Positions 25,913-35,501 of a stretch of 64,000 nucleotides of DNA are shown one piece after another. The stretch's first letter is position 1. Every line of letters begins with the position of its first letter. Under the pieces are notes generated by a model. That model searched no databases. It worked only from the letters and a program-made list of their open reading frames with translations, and was not told where the DNA came from. This DNA comes from Salinarimonas sp. (lineage in GTDB: Bacteria; Pseudomonadota; Alphaproteobacteria; Rhizobiales; Beijerinckiaceae): NCBI GenBank assembly GCA_020832565.1, contig JAFIEI010000004.1, positions 1 through 64,000 on the forward strand, written 5' to 3'. A program made the position numbers and the translations under genes.

Positions 25913-26659
25913 ATGGCTGGACATTCACAGTTCAAGAACATCATGCACCGCAAGGGGCGCGCCGATGCGCAGCGCTCCAAGCTGTTCTCGAAGCTCGCCA
26001 AGGAAATCACCGTCGCCGCCAAGCTCGGCATGCCCGATCCCGCGATGAATCCCCGCCTGCGCGCCGCGATTCTCGCGGCCAAGGCCGAGAACATGCCCAA
26101 GGACAATATCGAACGTGCGATCAAGAAGTCGCAGGGTGGCGATGCCGATAATTACGAAGAGATCCGCTACGAGGGTTACGGGCCGGGCGGCGTCGCCGTG
26201 ATCGTCGAGGCGATGACCGACAACCGCAACCGCACCGCCTCGGACGTGCGCTCCTATTTCACCAAATCCGGGGGCAACCTCGCCGAGACCGGCGCCGTCT
26301 CCTTCATGTTCGACCGCGTCGGCGTCGTCGAATACGAGGCTGATCGCGCCGATGCGGATGGCATGCTCGAAGCCGCGATCGAGGCCGGCGCCGACGATGT
26401 CGTCTCCTCCGAGAGCGGTCACGAGGTCTATTGCGAGCAGAGCGCCCTCAACGAGGTCACCAAGGCGCTCGAGGAGCATTTCGGCGAGGCGCGCAAATCG
26501 GCCCTGGTCTGGAAGCCGCAAAACACCATCGCAGTGGATGACGAAACCGCCGAGAAGCTGATGCGCCTGCTCGAATCCCTCGACAACCACGACGACGTGC
26601 AAAACGTCTTCGCCAATTTCGAGATGACCGACGAGGCGCTGGCCAAACTCTCCGGCTGA
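25913..26659 (+). CDS. yebC: YebC/PmpR family DNA-binding regulator / translation factor
   Basis: The 248-residue protein is full length and typical: [92 protein letters not shown], and NVFANFEM near the end. Members bind DNA as regulators, and some relieve ribosome stalling at proline stretches. It is divergent from the GTA cluster and converges on the glycosyltransferase gene. Confidence 0.95.
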   Translation: MAGHSQFKNIMHRKGRADAQRSKLFSKLAKEITVAAKLGMPDPAMNPRLRAAILAAKAENMPKDNIERAIKKSQGGDADNYEEIRYEGYGPGGVAVIVEAMTDNRNRTASDVRSYFTKSGGNLAETGAVSFMFDRVGVVEYEADRADADGMLEAAIEAGADDVVSSESGHEVYCEQSALNEVTKALEEHFGEARKSALVWKPQNTIAVDDETAEKLMRLLESLDNHDDVQNVFANFEMTDEALAKLSG

Positions 26660-26675
26660 GGCCTCCAGGCCTCAG
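26656..26675. terminator. Bidirectional hairpin between yebC and the glycosyltransferase
   Basis: CTGAGGCCT, two bases, AGGCCTCAG form a perfect 9-bp inverted repeat that covers the yebC stop codon and the end of the convergent glycosyltransferase gene. There is no T-run, so it may slow polymerase from both sides rather than being a classical terminator. Confidence 0.5.
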
Positions 26676-27895
26676 CGCTGCAGCAGTGCGGCGTAGGTAT
26701 CGAGCGTGTCGGCGACCATGCGGTCGAGCGAGAAATTGCGCTCTACATGCAGCCGCGCGCGCAGGGCCAGCGATTCGCGCGCACTTGCCCCCAGCGTCAG
26801 CGCTTCCGCGATCGCATCGGCGAGCGCTTCGGCATCACCGGCAGGCACGCGCCAGCCGGTGCGCTCCTCCGCCATCACCTCGGGGGGGGCGAGGACCGTT
26901 TCCGGCACCGCGCCGAGATCGGAGACGACGACGGGCGTACCCATGGCCTGCGCCTCCACCGCCGAGCGCCCGAAGGCCTCCGGCTCGGTCGAGGGCACCG
27001 TCACGACCGATGCGCCGAGAAATGCCGCCGGCATGTCGGTGCAATGGCCGACGCGACGCACCATGCCCGCGAGATCGCGCGACGCGATCATCCGGTCGAG
27101 TTCCGCGACATAGCCGTCACGCCCCTGTGCATCGCCGGCAAGCACGAAAGTGACATCGCTCAGGCCCCAGCTCTTGAGCAAAGCCGCCGCCTCGATCAAG
27201 ACCTTCTGGCCTTTCCAGCCCGTGAGCCGCGCAGCCAGCAGGACGACGCGCTCGTGTGGCGCCACGCCCCATTCCCGGCGCAGGTTCTCGATCCGCTCCG
27301 GCGCCACCGCCGACGGGGCGAACGCGGCGAAATCCGTACCGCGATAGATCACCCGCAGCCGCCCCTCCGCCTGGGGATGCATCGCCGTGATAAGGCCCGC
27401 CGTATAATAGGAATTGGCAATGACGACATCGCCGCGCGCCATCACCGAATTGTAGAAATTCTTCACCCCGGTCCGGGCGGTGTAGGAGCCGTGATAGGTC
27501 GTCACGAAGGGCAGCGAGAGCGCCCGTGCGGCACCCAGCCCCGACCAGGCCGGCGCGCGTGAGCGGGCATGGATCAGGTCGACACCCTCATGCAGGCAGA
27601 TCCGGGCCAGGCGGCGGACGTTCCAGAGCATGGCGAAGGGATTCTTCGTATCAGCCGGAAAGCGCACCCAGTTGCCGCCCTCGGCCTGCAACTCACCGAC
27701 GAGACGCCCCCCGCGCGTCGCCACCAGCGCACGCGCCCCGCAGGCCGCCAGAGCGACCGCGACATCCACGGCGGTGCGCTCGGCTCCGCCGGCATCCAGT
27801 TCCGGAATGATCTGCAGAACTGTCTTGCCCGAAAGCGGATGATGCGGTGTCGGGGGAAACAAATCGGCATCAGATGGTCGCGCGGAATTCGTCAC
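26672..27895 (-). CDS. Glycosyltransferase family 4 protein
   Basis: The protein has two Rossmann domains of GT-B type: KTVLQIIPELDAGGAERTAVDVA at the N-terminus, and the GT4 C-terminal motifs VVLLAARLTGWKGQKVLIEAAALL and PSTEPEAFGRSAVEAQAMGTPVVVSDLGAVPE, with the E-x7-E nucleotide-sugar motif. It likely adds a sugar to a surface lipid or polysaccharide; the acceptor is unknown. I suggest a GTG start at 27895 (VTNSARPSDADLF) with AAGG 11 bases upstream. A TTG at 27967 gives a longer form reaching the divergent hydrolase start. Confidence 0.9.
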   Translation of the reverse strand: MTNSARPSDADLFPPTPHHPLSGKTVLQIIPELDAGGAERTAVDVAVALAACGARALVATRGGRLVGELQAEGGNWVRFPADTKNPFAMLWNVRRLARICLHEGVDLIHARSRAPAWSGLGAARALSLPFVTTYHGSYTARTGVKNFYNSVMARGDVVIANSYYTAGLITAMHPQAEGRLRVIYRGTDFAAFAPSAVAPERIENLRREWGVAPHERVVLLAARLTGWKGQKVLIEAAALLKSWGLSDVTFVLAGDAQGRDGYVAELDRMIASRDLAGMVRRVGHCTDMPAAFLGASVVTVPSTEPEAFGRSAVEAQAMGTPVVVSDLGAVPETVLAPPEVMAEERTGWRVPAGDAEALADAIAEALTLGASARESLALRARLHVERNFSLDRMVADTLDTYAALLQR

Positions 27896-27966
27896 CGGTG
27901 TATGAACCTTGTCGAGAGCATGCCACCCGTCAAATTCACGAGCGATCGTTGAGGATACGTTAAGCA

Positions 27967-28752
27967 ATGCCGGAATTCATCACCGTGGGGAAGGGGCCGC
28001 AGGCCCGAAACATTGCCGTCGAATACCGCCCGGGCCGAGGGCCCTGCCTCGTCTGGCTCGGCGGCTTCATGTCCGACATGCGTGGCTCCAAGGCAGAGGC
28101 GGTCGATGCCTTCGCGGCTGAACATGGCCGCGCCTGCCTGCGATTCGACTATTCCGGTCACGGCGAATCGGAAGGCAATTTCGAAGACGGCACGATTTCG
28201 CGCTGGTGCGAGGAGGCACTCGCCGTGATCGACGTCCATGCAGGCAAGGCGCCGGTTCTGATAGGCTCCTCCATGGGCGGCTGGATCGCGCTTCTGGTCA
28301 CACGGCATTTGCGCGTGCATGACCGCGCTCGCGCGCCGTCCGGCCTCGTCCTGATCGCCCCGGCTCCCGATTTCACCGAGCGTCTGATGTGGCCCTCCTT
28401 CGACGAGGCAACCCGCAGCGCCATCCTGAACGAGGGCAAGGTCGTCATTCCCTCCGAATACGACGAATCCGGCTATCCGATTACCCGTGGCCTGATCGAG
28501 GACGGTCGCAACAATCTCATCATGGATGCGCCGATCCTGACCGGCTGCCCGGTCCACATCCTGCAGGGCATGCTGGATGCGGATGTGCCCTGGCAGCATG
28601 CCCTCGCCGCCATGGAGCGCATGCCCGCCGATTCGGTGGCGATGACGCTGATCAAGGACGGCGATCACCGTCTCTCGCGCGAAGAGGACATCGCCCGCCT
28701 GCTTCAGATCATCGCGGGGCTCGAGCCGGGCGGACCCGACGCGCAACGCTGA
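27967..28752 (+). CDS. Alpha/beta hydrolase (ABHD10-like)
   Basis: The 261-residue protein has the alpha/beta hydrolase fold: LVWLGGFMSDMRGSKAEAVDAFAAEHG, CLRFDYSGHGESEG, nucleophile elbow LIGSSMGGWIALL (Ser nucleophile), LIAPAPDFTERLMW, QGMLDADVPWQHA (acid) and DGDHRLS (His). The pattern is close to the ABHD10-type esterase/thioesterase group. The cellular substrate is unknown. It is transcribed divergently from the glycosyltransferase gene, with nearly adjacent starts. Confidence 0.9.
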   Translation: MPEFITVGKGPQARNIAVEYRPGRGPCLVWLGGFMSDMRGSKAEAVDAFAAEHGRACLRFDYSGHGESEGNFEDGTISRWCEEALAVIDVHAGKAPVLIGSSMGGWIALLVTRHLRVHDRARAPSGLVLIAPAPDFTERLMWPSFDEATRSAILNEGKVVIPSEYDESGYPITRGLIEDGRNNLIMDAPILTGCPVHILQGMLDADVPWQHALAAMERMPADSVAMTLIKDGDHRLSREEDIARLLQIIAGLEPGGPDAQR

Positions 28753-28761
28753 ATGCAGCCT

Positions 28762-29169
28762 TCAGCCTTCGGGCGGATTCTCGAACCGCTCGTCGAGCGG
28801 CACGCGCAGGGCCGTGGCCAGCTTGTTGGTCTGGGATGCAAGGGCGATGACATTGAGCAATTCGTGGTATTGCGCCTCGCTCATTCCCTTGGCGCGCGCT
28901 GCGGCGGTGTGCGATCCGATGCAGTACTCGCAATTGTTGATCACCGACACCGCAACGTAAAGAAGCTCCTTGGTCAGCGGATCGAGGGCGCCGGGGCCCA
29001 TGACCTGCTTGACCTGTCCCCATACCCTCTCGAGCTGAACCGGATCATGCGCGAGCGCGCGCCAGAAATTGTTGACGAAGTCGTTTTTGCGCGTTGCGCG
29101 GATATCGTCGAACACGGCCCGGGCAGCCGGGCTCAGCTCGTCGTCGGAAAGCAGTTTCACGCTCGGCAT
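28762..29169 (-). CDS. Carboxymuconolactone decarboxylase / AhpD-like protein
   Basis: The 135-residue protein contains LLYVAVSVINNCEYCIGSHTAAARAKG, the E/N-x-C-x-x-C-x-x-x-H motif of AhpD-type alkylhydroperoxidase core proteins, with a helical remainder. The two Cys support a thiol peroxidase or disulfide role. It converges on the hydrolase gene with a 9-base gap. Confidence 0.9.
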   Translation of the reverse strand: MPSVKLLSDDELSPAARAVFDDIRATRKNDFVNNFWRALAHDPVQLERVWGQVKQVMGPGALDPLTKELLYVAVSVINNCEYCIGSHTAAARAKGMSEAQYHELLNVIALASQTNKLATALRVPLDERFENPPEG

Positions 29170-29220
29170 GACAATCCCCCTGCCCCGCCGAAATGGCGGG
29201 GCCGGAGTGATTGCGCCAGT

Positions 29221-29787
29221 TCAGCGCGACATCGTCAAGGGGGCGCCGGACTGCGCAATGGCGCCGCTCATCGAGCCGGGTCCCGCCTGCATGCGCGCGG
29301 CGACCGCGCCGCCCTGCTTGTAGAGATAGACCTCGTTGCCGCGCAGGTCCCAGGCATTGACGCTCGCGACCTCCTGGTTGCTGCAGCCCGAGGCCGAAGC
29401 GCGATACAGGTCGAGCGCAGGCGTCGAGGACAAGGTCACACGGCAGCTGCCGCCGCCGGGCTCGCTCGCATTCCAGGAACCGACCAAGCTGGTGCGGGTG
29501 ATGCGGCTGCGCTGGGGAGCGGGCTCGCTGAGCGCCGCCGTCTGCTGGCGGTCGTCACTGGACGCCGTGCGCGGCTCCAGTTGCGGGAAATCATCAATGC
29601 GACCGCCCGGCGCGCCGAGCGGCTCGGCCATGACGATTCCCGATGGTGCCGAGGGGCCCGGCTCGAGATCGCGCACCACTTCGCGCTGCTGCGGGGCGGG
29701 TCCACCGAAGCGGGCGGTCTGGCAAGCGGCCATGACGCCGGCGAGCCCGAGAATGAGCGTTACACGCGTGGCCATCTTCATCGGCAT
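29221..29787 (-). CDS. Omp19-like outer-membrane lipoprotein with AprI/Inh inhibitor domain
   Basis: The signal MPMKMATRVTLILGLAGVMAAC ends in a lipobox, so the protein is probably a lipoprotein anchored at the +1 Cys. A proline/serine-rich linker follows, then a C-terminal domain of about 80 residues: SLVGSWNASEPGGGSCRVTL, VNAWDLRGNEVYLY, ending APLTMSR. Layout and ending match Brucella Omp19 and the AprI/Inh (I38) protease-inhibitor fold. Several in-frame ATGs (29787, 29781, 29775, 29877) make the exact start uncertain. Confidence 0.82.
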   Translation of the reverse strand: MPMKMATRVTLILGLAGVMAACQTARFGGPAPQQREVVRDLEPGPSAPSGIVMAEPLGAPGGRIDDFPQLEPRTASSDDRQQTAALSEPAPQRSRITRTSLVGSWNASEPGGGSCRVTLSSTPALDLYRASASGCSNQEVASVNAWDLRGNEVYLYKQGGAVAARMQAGPGSMSGAIAQSGAPLTMSR

Positions 29788-30093
29788 CGAAAATGCGCCC
29801 ATGCCGGAGCGCCGCGTCGAAACGGCGCCGAGGGGCGCTGAATTCCCCGTGCTATCTGCGATCAACATCGTATTCATGGTTTTTGGTCCCGATTTGCCCG
29901 ACCGGGTGCGTACCCGGTGCCCGCACGACCGCCGCAGTCTCGCTACACTCCGCCCGGCGATACCGGACATCATGGTTCCGACTGGTTCGAACGGGCCGAA
30001 AGGCATGCCGCATTGTGTCCGTACCGTAACGTTTGCAAGCGACGCACGTTCCGGACCTGACCAAGAAATGGCCGCTTGCGGACGAAAACGCAA
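29788..30093. other. Intergenic region, no gene seen
   Basis: About 306 bases between the lipoprotein start and the sdh terminator. It should hold the lipoprotein promoter. The open frames here have no family-like content or good ribosome binding site. Confidence 0.5.
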
Positions 30094-30118
30094 GCGCGGC
30101 TCTGCAAGAGAGCCGCGC
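30094..30118 (-). terminator. Rho-independent terminator of the sdh operon
   Basis: GCGCGGCTCT (30094-30103), a five-base loop, and AGAGCCGCGC (30109-30118) form a perfect 10-bp stem. Read on the minus strand it is followed by TTGCGTTTTCG, a T-rich tail. It lies 71 bases after the sdhB stop. Confidence 0.85.
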
Positions 30119-30188
30119 CTGTTACGAGAATGTCGCACTCGACGTACCGCGCGAACCTTGCGCCGCAGGCGACGCTGCGGCATGCGGC

Positions 30189-30974
30189 TCAGACGTGCCG
30201 CTCGACCATCATCTTCTTGATCTTGGCGATCGCCTTGGCCGGGTTCAGACCCTTGGGGCAGGCATTGGCGCAGTTCATGATGGTATGGCAGCGATACAGC
30301 CGGAACGGATCTTCCAGATTGTCGAGCCGGTCGCCCGTGCGCTCGTCGCGGCTGTCGGCCAGCCAGCGATAGGCGTGCAGCAGCGCTGCCGGGCCGAGGA
30401 AGCGGTCGCCGTTCCACCAATAGGAGGGGCAGGCGGTGGTGCAGCAGGCACACAGGATGCACTCATAGAGCCCGTCGAGTTCGACGCGATCCTCCGGCGA
30501 TTGCCGCCATTCGTGCTCCGGCGTCGGCGAATCGGTCTGGAGCCAGGGCTCGACCGCTGCGTGTTGCGCGAAGAACGTGGTCAGATCCGGCACCAGATCC
30601 TTGAGCACCGGCATATGCGGCAGCGGATAGATCTTGACCGCGCCGCTCGACGTGCATTCGTCGATGCCCATGGTGCAGGCGATGGTGTTCTGCCCGTCGA
30701 TATTCATCGCGCAGGAGCCGCAAATGCCCTCACGGCACGAGCGGCGGAAGGTCAGCGTGGAATCGATGTTGCTCTTGATCCAGATCAGCGCATCGAGAAC
30801 CATCGGCCCGCAATCGTCACGATCGATGTGATAGGTGTCGATACGCGGATTGGCGCCGTCATCCGGATTCCAGCGATAGATCCGGAATTCCTGGAGATTC
30901 TTCGCCCCCTCGGGCTTCGGCCACGCCTTGCCCTCGGTGTATTGCGAGTTCTTCGGAAGGGAGAATTTGGCCAT
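30189..30974 (-). CDS. sdhB: Succinate dehydrogenase iron-sulfur subunit
   Basis: SdhB passes electrons from the flavoprotein to quinone. The 261-residue protein has the 2Fe-2S motif [15 protein letters not shown], and the cluster motifs [16 protein letters not shown] and [17 protein letters not shown]. The Shine-Dalgarno GAGGAACTGG lies inside the end of vapD, only 4 bases upstream of which the start follows, so expression is coupled to vapD. It is the last gene of sdhC-sdhD-sdhA-vapD-sdhB. Confidence 0.97.
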   Translation of the reverse strand: MAKFSLPKNSQYTEGKAWPKPEGAKNLQEFRIYRWNPDDGANPRIDTYHIDRDDCGPMVLDALIWIKSNIDSTLTFRRSCREGICGSCAMNIDGQNTIACTMGIDECTSSGAVKIYPLPHMPVLKDLVPDLTTFFAQHAAVEPWLQTDSPTPEHEWRQSPEDRVELDGLYECILCACCTTACPSYWWNGDRFLGPAALLHAYRWLADSRDERTGDRLDNLEDPFRLYRCHTIMNCANACPKGLNPAKAIAKIKKMMVERHV

Positions 30975-30978
30975 TGTG

Positions 30979-31317
30979 TTAATCCAGTTCCTCGTCTTCG
31001 AGGGCTATCTTGAGATCGTTGTTCTCTTCGATGCGCAACATGCGTATGTCTTTGAGTGAAGGCGTGAACCAGTCGTATTTTCTGGCGAGCTTTTGGACGA
31101 CGGTAACGCAGCGGACCGCGTCGACCGTCTCATCCCCAAAATACGTGCTTCCCTGCTTCCACTCGAAGCCTCGCTGGGTAAGAAACCGCCGAATGTCCGC
31201 ATAGGCATTGTTTGCGCTGTTGCCGTGATACAGGTTTCCCAACGTTTCCTGATCAAGGTCGAACACAATCGCATACATCGTCCCTCGCCTTGTTGAATTG
31301 TGACCGATTCCAGCCAT
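30979..31317 (-). CDS. vapD: VapD-family ribonuclease (virulence-associated protein D) inside the sdh operon
   Basis: From the inner Met (31278) the protein reads [81 protein letters not shown]. These are the VapD hallmarks; VapD is a Cas2-like ferredoxin-fold RNase, acting as a toxin or persistence factor in some species. I place the start at 31317 ([13 protein letters not shown]...), because a strong GGAAGGGAG stands 8 bases before it; 31278 is an alternative with GAGG closer in. It sits between sdhA and sdhB. No antitoxin-like partner is visible next to it. Confidence 0.88.
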   Translation of the reverse strand: MAGIGHNSTRRGTMYAIVFDLDQETLGNLYHGNSANNAYADIRRFLTQRGFEWKQGSTYFGDETVDAVRCVTVVQKLARKYDWFTPSLKDIRMLRIEENNDLKIALEDEELD

Positions 31318-31356
31318 TATGCTTCTCCCTTCCGTTCGGGAGTAAGTTAACACACC

Positions 31357-33189
31357 TCAATACACGCGCGCCTTGGGCGCGATATACTCGATCTCATTCG
31401 ACAGGGTATAGGCGTGAACCGGGCGGTAATCGATATTGACCGCCTTGTTCGACACGTCCGCCCAGCACAGGGTGTGCTTCATCCATTCCTTGTCGTCGCG
31501 ATCGGGGAAATCCTCGCGGGCATGGGCGCCACGGCTCTCGGTGCGGTTGGCAGCCGATTCCATGGTGACAACGGCCTGCTCGATCAGGTTCTCGTATTCG
31601 AGCGTCTCAATCAGATCCGTATTCCAGATCAGCGAGCGGTCGGTGACGCGCACGTCGTCGCTCGACTTCCAGACCTTGTTGATGAGAGTGCGCCCTTCCT
31701 CGAGGACCTCGCCGGTGCGGAACACCGCGCAATTGTTCTGCATGGTGCGCTGCATGTCGAGACGCAGCTCGGCCGTCGGCGTCGAGCCGTTGGCGTTGCG
31801 CAGCTTGTCGAGACGCGACAGTGCCATCTCGGCGGAATTGGCCGGCAGGTCCGACTGCTTCTCGCCGGCGGTGACGATTTCGGCGCAGCGAAGACCCGCC
31901 GCACGCCCGAACACCACGAGATCGATCAGCGAGTTCGAACCCAGGCGGTTGGCGCCGTGCACCGAGACGCAAGCCGCCTCGCCGATGGCCATCAGGCCGG
32001 GCACGACATGGTCGGGATTGCCGTCCTTGAGGGTGAGCACTTCGCCGTGGAAGTTCGTCGGAATGCCGCCCATGTTGTAGTGGACCGTCGGAAGGACCGG
32101 GATCGGCTCCTTGGTGACGTCGACACCTGCGAAGATCCGCGCGCTCTCGGAGATGCCCGGCAGGCGCTCGTGAAGGATCTTGGGATCGAGGTGGTCGAGG
32201 TGCAGATAGATGTGGTCGCCGTTCTTGCCGACGCCGCGCCCGTCGCGGATCTCCATGGTCATGGAGCGCGACACGACGTCGCGCGAGGCGAGATCCTTGG
32301 CCGACGGCGCATAGCGCTCCATGAAGCGTTCGCCCTCGGAATTGGTCAGGTATCCACCCTCGCCGCGCGCACCTTCGGTGATCAGGCAGCCGGCACCGTA
32401 GATGCCGGTGGGATGGAATTGCACGAATTCCATATCCTGCAGCGGCAGGCCGGCGCGCAGCACCATGGCGTTGCCGTCGCCCGTGCAGGTATGTGCCGAG
32501 GTCGCCGAGAAATAGGCGCGCCCGTAGCCGCCCGTGGCGAGGATCACCATCTGCGCGCGGAAGCGATGGATCGTGCCCGTGGTCATGTCGAGGGCGACGA
32601 TACCGCGGCAGCGCCCATCCTCGTCCATGATCAGGTCGATGCCGAAATACTCGATGAAGAACTCGGTATTGTGCTTGAGCGCCGCGCCATAGAGCGTGTG
32701 CAGGATGGCATGGCCGGTGCGGTCGGCGGCTGCGCAGGTGCGCTGGGCCGTGCCTTCACCGAAATGCGTGGTCATGCCGCCGAAGGGACGCTGATAGATC
32801 TTGCCGGCTTCGGTGCGCGAGAAGGGCACGCCCCAATGTTCGAGCTCGTAGACCGCCGCAGGCGCCTCGCGCACAAGATATTCGATCGCGTCCTGGTCGC
32901 CGAGCCAGTCGGCGCCCTTGACCGTGTCGTACATGTGCCAGCGCCAGTCATCCTCGCCCATATTGCCGAGCGAGGCGGAAATGCCGCCCTGCGCCGCCAC
33001 CGTGTGCGAGCGGGTCGGGAAGACCTTGCTGATACAGGCCGTGCGCAAGCCCGCCTGGCTGCAGCCGACCGTCGCGCGCAAGCCCGCGCCGCCGGCGCCG
33101 ACAACGACCACGTCGAAGGTGTGATCGGTGATGGGATAGGCCGCACCGTTTACTGCGGGCGCGCCATTGGTTTTTCCGTTCGTCGCCAT
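31357..33189 (-). CDS. sdhA: Succinate dehydrogenase flavoprotein subunit
   Basis: The 610-residue SdhA oxidises succinate to fumarate with covalently bound FAD. It has the FAD-binding [18 protein letters not shown], the [15 protein letters not shown] flavinylation segment, the active-site [11 protein letters not shown] and [23 protein letters not shown] short N-terminal extension ([15 protein letters not shown]) precedes the fold. It lies 16 bases from sdhD and 39 bases upstream of vapD. Confidence 0.97.
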   Translation of the reverse strand: MATNGKTNGAPAVNGAAYPITDHTFDVVVVGAGGAGLRATVGCSQAGLRTACISKVFPTRSHTVAAQGGISASLGNMGEDDWRWHMYDTVKGADWLGDQDAIEYLVREAPAAVYELEHWGVPFSRTEAGKIYQRPFGGMTTHFGEGTAQRTCAAADRTGHAILHTLYGAALKHNTEFFIEYFGIDLIMDEDGRCRGIVALDMTTGTIHRFRAQMVILATGGYGRAYFSATSAHTCTGDGNAMVLRAGLPLQDMEFVQFHPTGIYGAGCLITEGARGEGGYLTNSEGERFMERYAPSAKDLASRDVVSRSMTMEIRDGRGVGKNGDHIYLHLDHLDPKILHERLPGISESARIFAGVDVTKEPIPVLPTVHYNMGGIPTNFHGEVLTLKDGNPDHVVPGLMAIGEAACVSVHGANRLGSNSLIDLVVFGRAAGLRCAEIVTAGEKQSDLPANSAEMALSRLDKLRNANGSTPTAELRLDMQRTMQNNCAVFRTGEVLEEGRTLINKVWKSSDDVRVTDRSLIWNTDLIETLEYENLIEQAVVTMESAANRTESRGAHAREDFPDRDDKEWMKHTLCWADVSNKAVNIDYRPVHAYTLSNEIEYIAPKARVY

Positions 33190-33205
33190 GTCTGTTCCAT
33201 CTCCC

Positions 33206-33619
33206 TCAGAGCAAGGGGCTCAGGCCGATCTTGAGGATCGCATAAAGGCTGGCCGCCGCCACGGCGACGGTGAAGAAGGTGTTCGCCAGAAGGGCCGCGA
33301 CTTTCGCGCCCTTGCCGTGAACGTAATCCTCGATGACGATCTGCATCCCCAGCCGCATATGGATCGCGATAGAGATAACAAAGAGCGCAGACAGGATCGC
33401 GGCAAGGGGATGCGACATGATCGCAGCCGCATCTTCGTATGGGCGCCCCACCGTCATCGCCAGGATGATGATCATCGGGAAGACGAGCAGCACATTCGCC
33501 ACGGCGGTGATGCGCTGCTGCCAGAAATGCTCGGTCCCGCCGCCGGAAGCGCCGAGCCCGCGAGCGCGGGCCATCGGGGTGCGGATGGAAGTGCCGGTGT
33601 CGAAACGGTTTTCAGCCAT
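33206..33619 (-). CDS. sdhD: Succinate dehydrogenase membrane anchor subunit
   Basis: The 137-residue protein has an N-terminal [27 protein letters not shown] motif and three membrane segments, with [16 protein letters not shown] carrying the haem/quinone-site residues. It is the SdhD anchor. It lies 12 bases downstream of sdhC. Confidence 0.95.
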   Translation of the reverse strand: MAENRFDTGTSIRTPMARARGLGASGGGTEHFWQQRITAVANVLLVFPMIIILAMTVGRPYEDAAAIMSHPLAAILSALFVISIAIHMRLGMQIVIEDYVHGKGAKVAALLANTFFTVAVAAASLYAILKIGLSPLL

Positions 33620-33631
33620 GATGCTTTCCCC

Positions 33632-34036
33632 TCACCGCGCGATCAGGACGATGACCCAGATCAGCAGGGTCAGCCCCACCGATCCGGCCAGCGTCAACTT
33701 GGCCAGAAGAAAGCGCTCTTCGGCTTCGAAGCCCTTGCCGAAATCCCAGACGAAGTGGCGCAGCCCGCCGAGCATGTGATGCATCAGCGCCCAGGTGAAA
33801 CCGAACAGGATCAGATATCCGAACCAGGAGCCGAAGAACCACGACGAGCCCGCATAGCCTTCGGGCCCGGAGGCGATCGACAGAAAGAACCAGGCGAGGA
33901 CCAGCGCGCCGAAATACAGCGCCACCCCGGTCACGCGGTGGAAAATGGACATCGCCATCGTCCACGTCCAGCGGTAGATCTGCAGATGCGGCGACAGGGG
34001 TCGCGGCGTCTGGTTGCGGGATTCGGCTTGCGCCAT
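33632..34036 (-). CDS. sdhC: Succinate dehydrogenase cytochrome b556 subunit
   Basis: The 134-residue protein begins with RPLSPHLQIYRWTWTMAMSIFHRVTGVALYFG, the SdhC signature, and contains three membrane segments with the haem-ligand His in LMHHMLGGLRHFVWD. It is the first gene of the operon. Confidence 0.96.
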   Translation of the reverse strand: MAQAESRNQTPRPLSPHLQIYRWTWTMAMSIFHRVTGVALYFGALVLAWFFLSIASGPEGYAGSSWFFGSWFGYLILFGFTWALMHHMLGGLRHFVWDFGKGFEAEERFLLAKLTLAGSVGLTLLIWVIVLIAR

Positions 34037-34344
34037 GTGTCATCTCCCGGTTACCGGCCTCGCGCATTCGGGTGCATTCACCACGCGGGCACTGTCAATT
34101 CCAGCATTGCAGCGTGCTTAAACAAACAGGACGCGATGGGCAATGCGGCAAGAGGGTTAGTTTGTGACAATTCTAAAATTTTGTAAGCGCGCTTTTGCGC
34201 TCGTGGCGGATCGAAACCCTTACAGATATCGTCGCACTCCGTCTGGCGCAGACACGGGTGGCCAGCCCCGGATAATGCGCTAGTCTGGCCCGAAAACGCT
34301 GCTTCGGCAATCGTCGAGACCGGTCGCATATCGGAGGAAACCGC
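34037..34344. other. Divergent promoter region, sdhC / alcohol dehydrogenase
   Basis: About 308 bases with an AT-rich core near 34160-34190 (TTGTGACAA followed by TCTAAAATTTTG). It must hold promoters for both the sdh operon and the alcohol dehydrogenase gene. No coding frame of quality is present. Confidence 0.5.
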
Positions 34345-35490
34345 ATGAATCCCTTCAGCTTCGCCACGACACCGCGCGTCGTGTTCGGCGCCGGCAGCAT
34401 CGCCGCGCTGCCCGAGCATGCGGCTGCGCTGGGGCCCTGCATCCTGATCGTCAGCGATCGCGGCATGGTCGAGACCGGGCTGGTTCCACGGGTCGCGGAG
34501 ATCCTGCAGAAGGCCGGCAATGCCGTCGCGATTTTCGACGGTGTCGTCGCCGATCCGCCCGAGAGCGTGATCATTGAAGCCTGCGCCATGGCCCGGGGCT
34601 GCGATGCCACCGGTGTGATCGGTCTCGGCGGCGGCTCCTCCCTCGATGCCGCCAAGCTGGTGGCCCTCCTCGCCGGCGCGCCGCAGGAACTCGATGCGAT
34701 CTACGGCATCGGCCTCGCGAAGGGCCCGCGCCTTCCGCTGCTTTTGGCGCCGACCACCGCCGGAACCGGCTCGGAGGTCACCCCGATCGCTATCGTCACC
34801 ACGGGCACGCACGAGAAAAAAGGCGTGGTCTCGCCATTGCTCCTGCCGGATATCGCGCTCCTCGATCCCGAGACGACCATCGGCCTGCCCCCGGCCCCAA
34901 CCGCCGCCACCGGTGTCGATGCGATGGTGCATGCCATCGAGGCCTTTACCACGGCGAGCCCCAATGCCAATCCGGTCTCGCAGGCCCTCGCCCGCGAGGC
35001 CCTGCGCCTGTTGGGTGGCGCGATCATGCAGGCGGTCCATAAGGGCGAGGATCTTGGTGCGCGCTCCGACATGCTGCTGGGCTCCATGCTGGCCGGCCAA
35101 GCCTTCGCCAATGCCCCGGTCGCGGCGGTGCATGCGCTGGCCTATCCGCTCGGCGGCCATTTCGGCATTCCGCACGGGCTCTCGAACGCGCTCGTCCTGA
35201 CCCATGTGATGCGCTTCAACGCCTCCGCCTGCGGCGACGCCTATGCGCTTCTCGGCGGCGACATCTTCCCGAAGCTCGCCGGAGCGCGCGATCCGCATGC
35301 GGTGATCGACGCAATCGGCGCGCTCTCGGCGGATCTCGGCCTCGCAACGCGCCTGCGCGATGTCGGCGTGCCGCGCGAAGCGCTGGAGACGCTCGCCGAC
35401 GACGCGATGAAACAGACGCGGCTGCTCGTGAACAATCCGCGCGAGGTCACCCGTGCCGACGCGCTGGCGATCTACGAAGCTGCCTGGTGA
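34345..35490 (+). CDS. Iron-containing alcohol dehydrogenase
   Basis: The 381-residue protein belongs to the Fe-ADH (group III) family. It has FATTPRVVFGAGSIAALPEHAAALG, the NAD-binding GLGGGSSLDAAKL, the metal segment GVDAMVHAIEAFTT (Asp and His ligands) and AHALAYPLGGHFGIPHGLSNAL (His ligands). It likely oxidises or reduces an alcohol/aldehyde or maleylacetate-type substrate; substrate is not clear. The stop overlaps the start region of the thioesterase gene, so they are co-transcribed. Confidence 0.93.
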   Translation: MNPFSFATTPRVVFGAGSIAALPEHAAALGPCILIVSDRGMVETGLVPRVAEILQKAGNAVAIFDGVVADPPESVIIEACAMARGCDATGVIGLGGGSSLDAAKLVALLAGAPQELDAIYGIGLAKGPRLPLLLAPTTAGTGSEVTPIAIVTTGTHEKKGVVSPLLLPDIALLDPETTIGLPPAPTAATGVDAMVHAIEAFTTASPNANPVSQALAREALRLLGGAIMQAVHKGEDLGARSDMLLGSMLAGQAFANAPVAAVHALAYPLGGHFGIPHGLSNALVLTHVMRFNASACGDAYALLGGDIFPKLAGARDPHAVIDAIGALSADLGLATRLRDVGVPREALETLADDAMKQTRLLVNNPREVTRADALAIYEAAW

Positions 35491-35501
35491 GGAGCGGCAC
35501 G

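Noticed and set aside
29221-30462. Long minus frame running from the lipoprotein gene into sdhB
   Set aside because: Only the part from about 29787 onward has a signal peptide and inhibitor domain; the upstream part overlaps sdhB in another frame and the sdh terminator.
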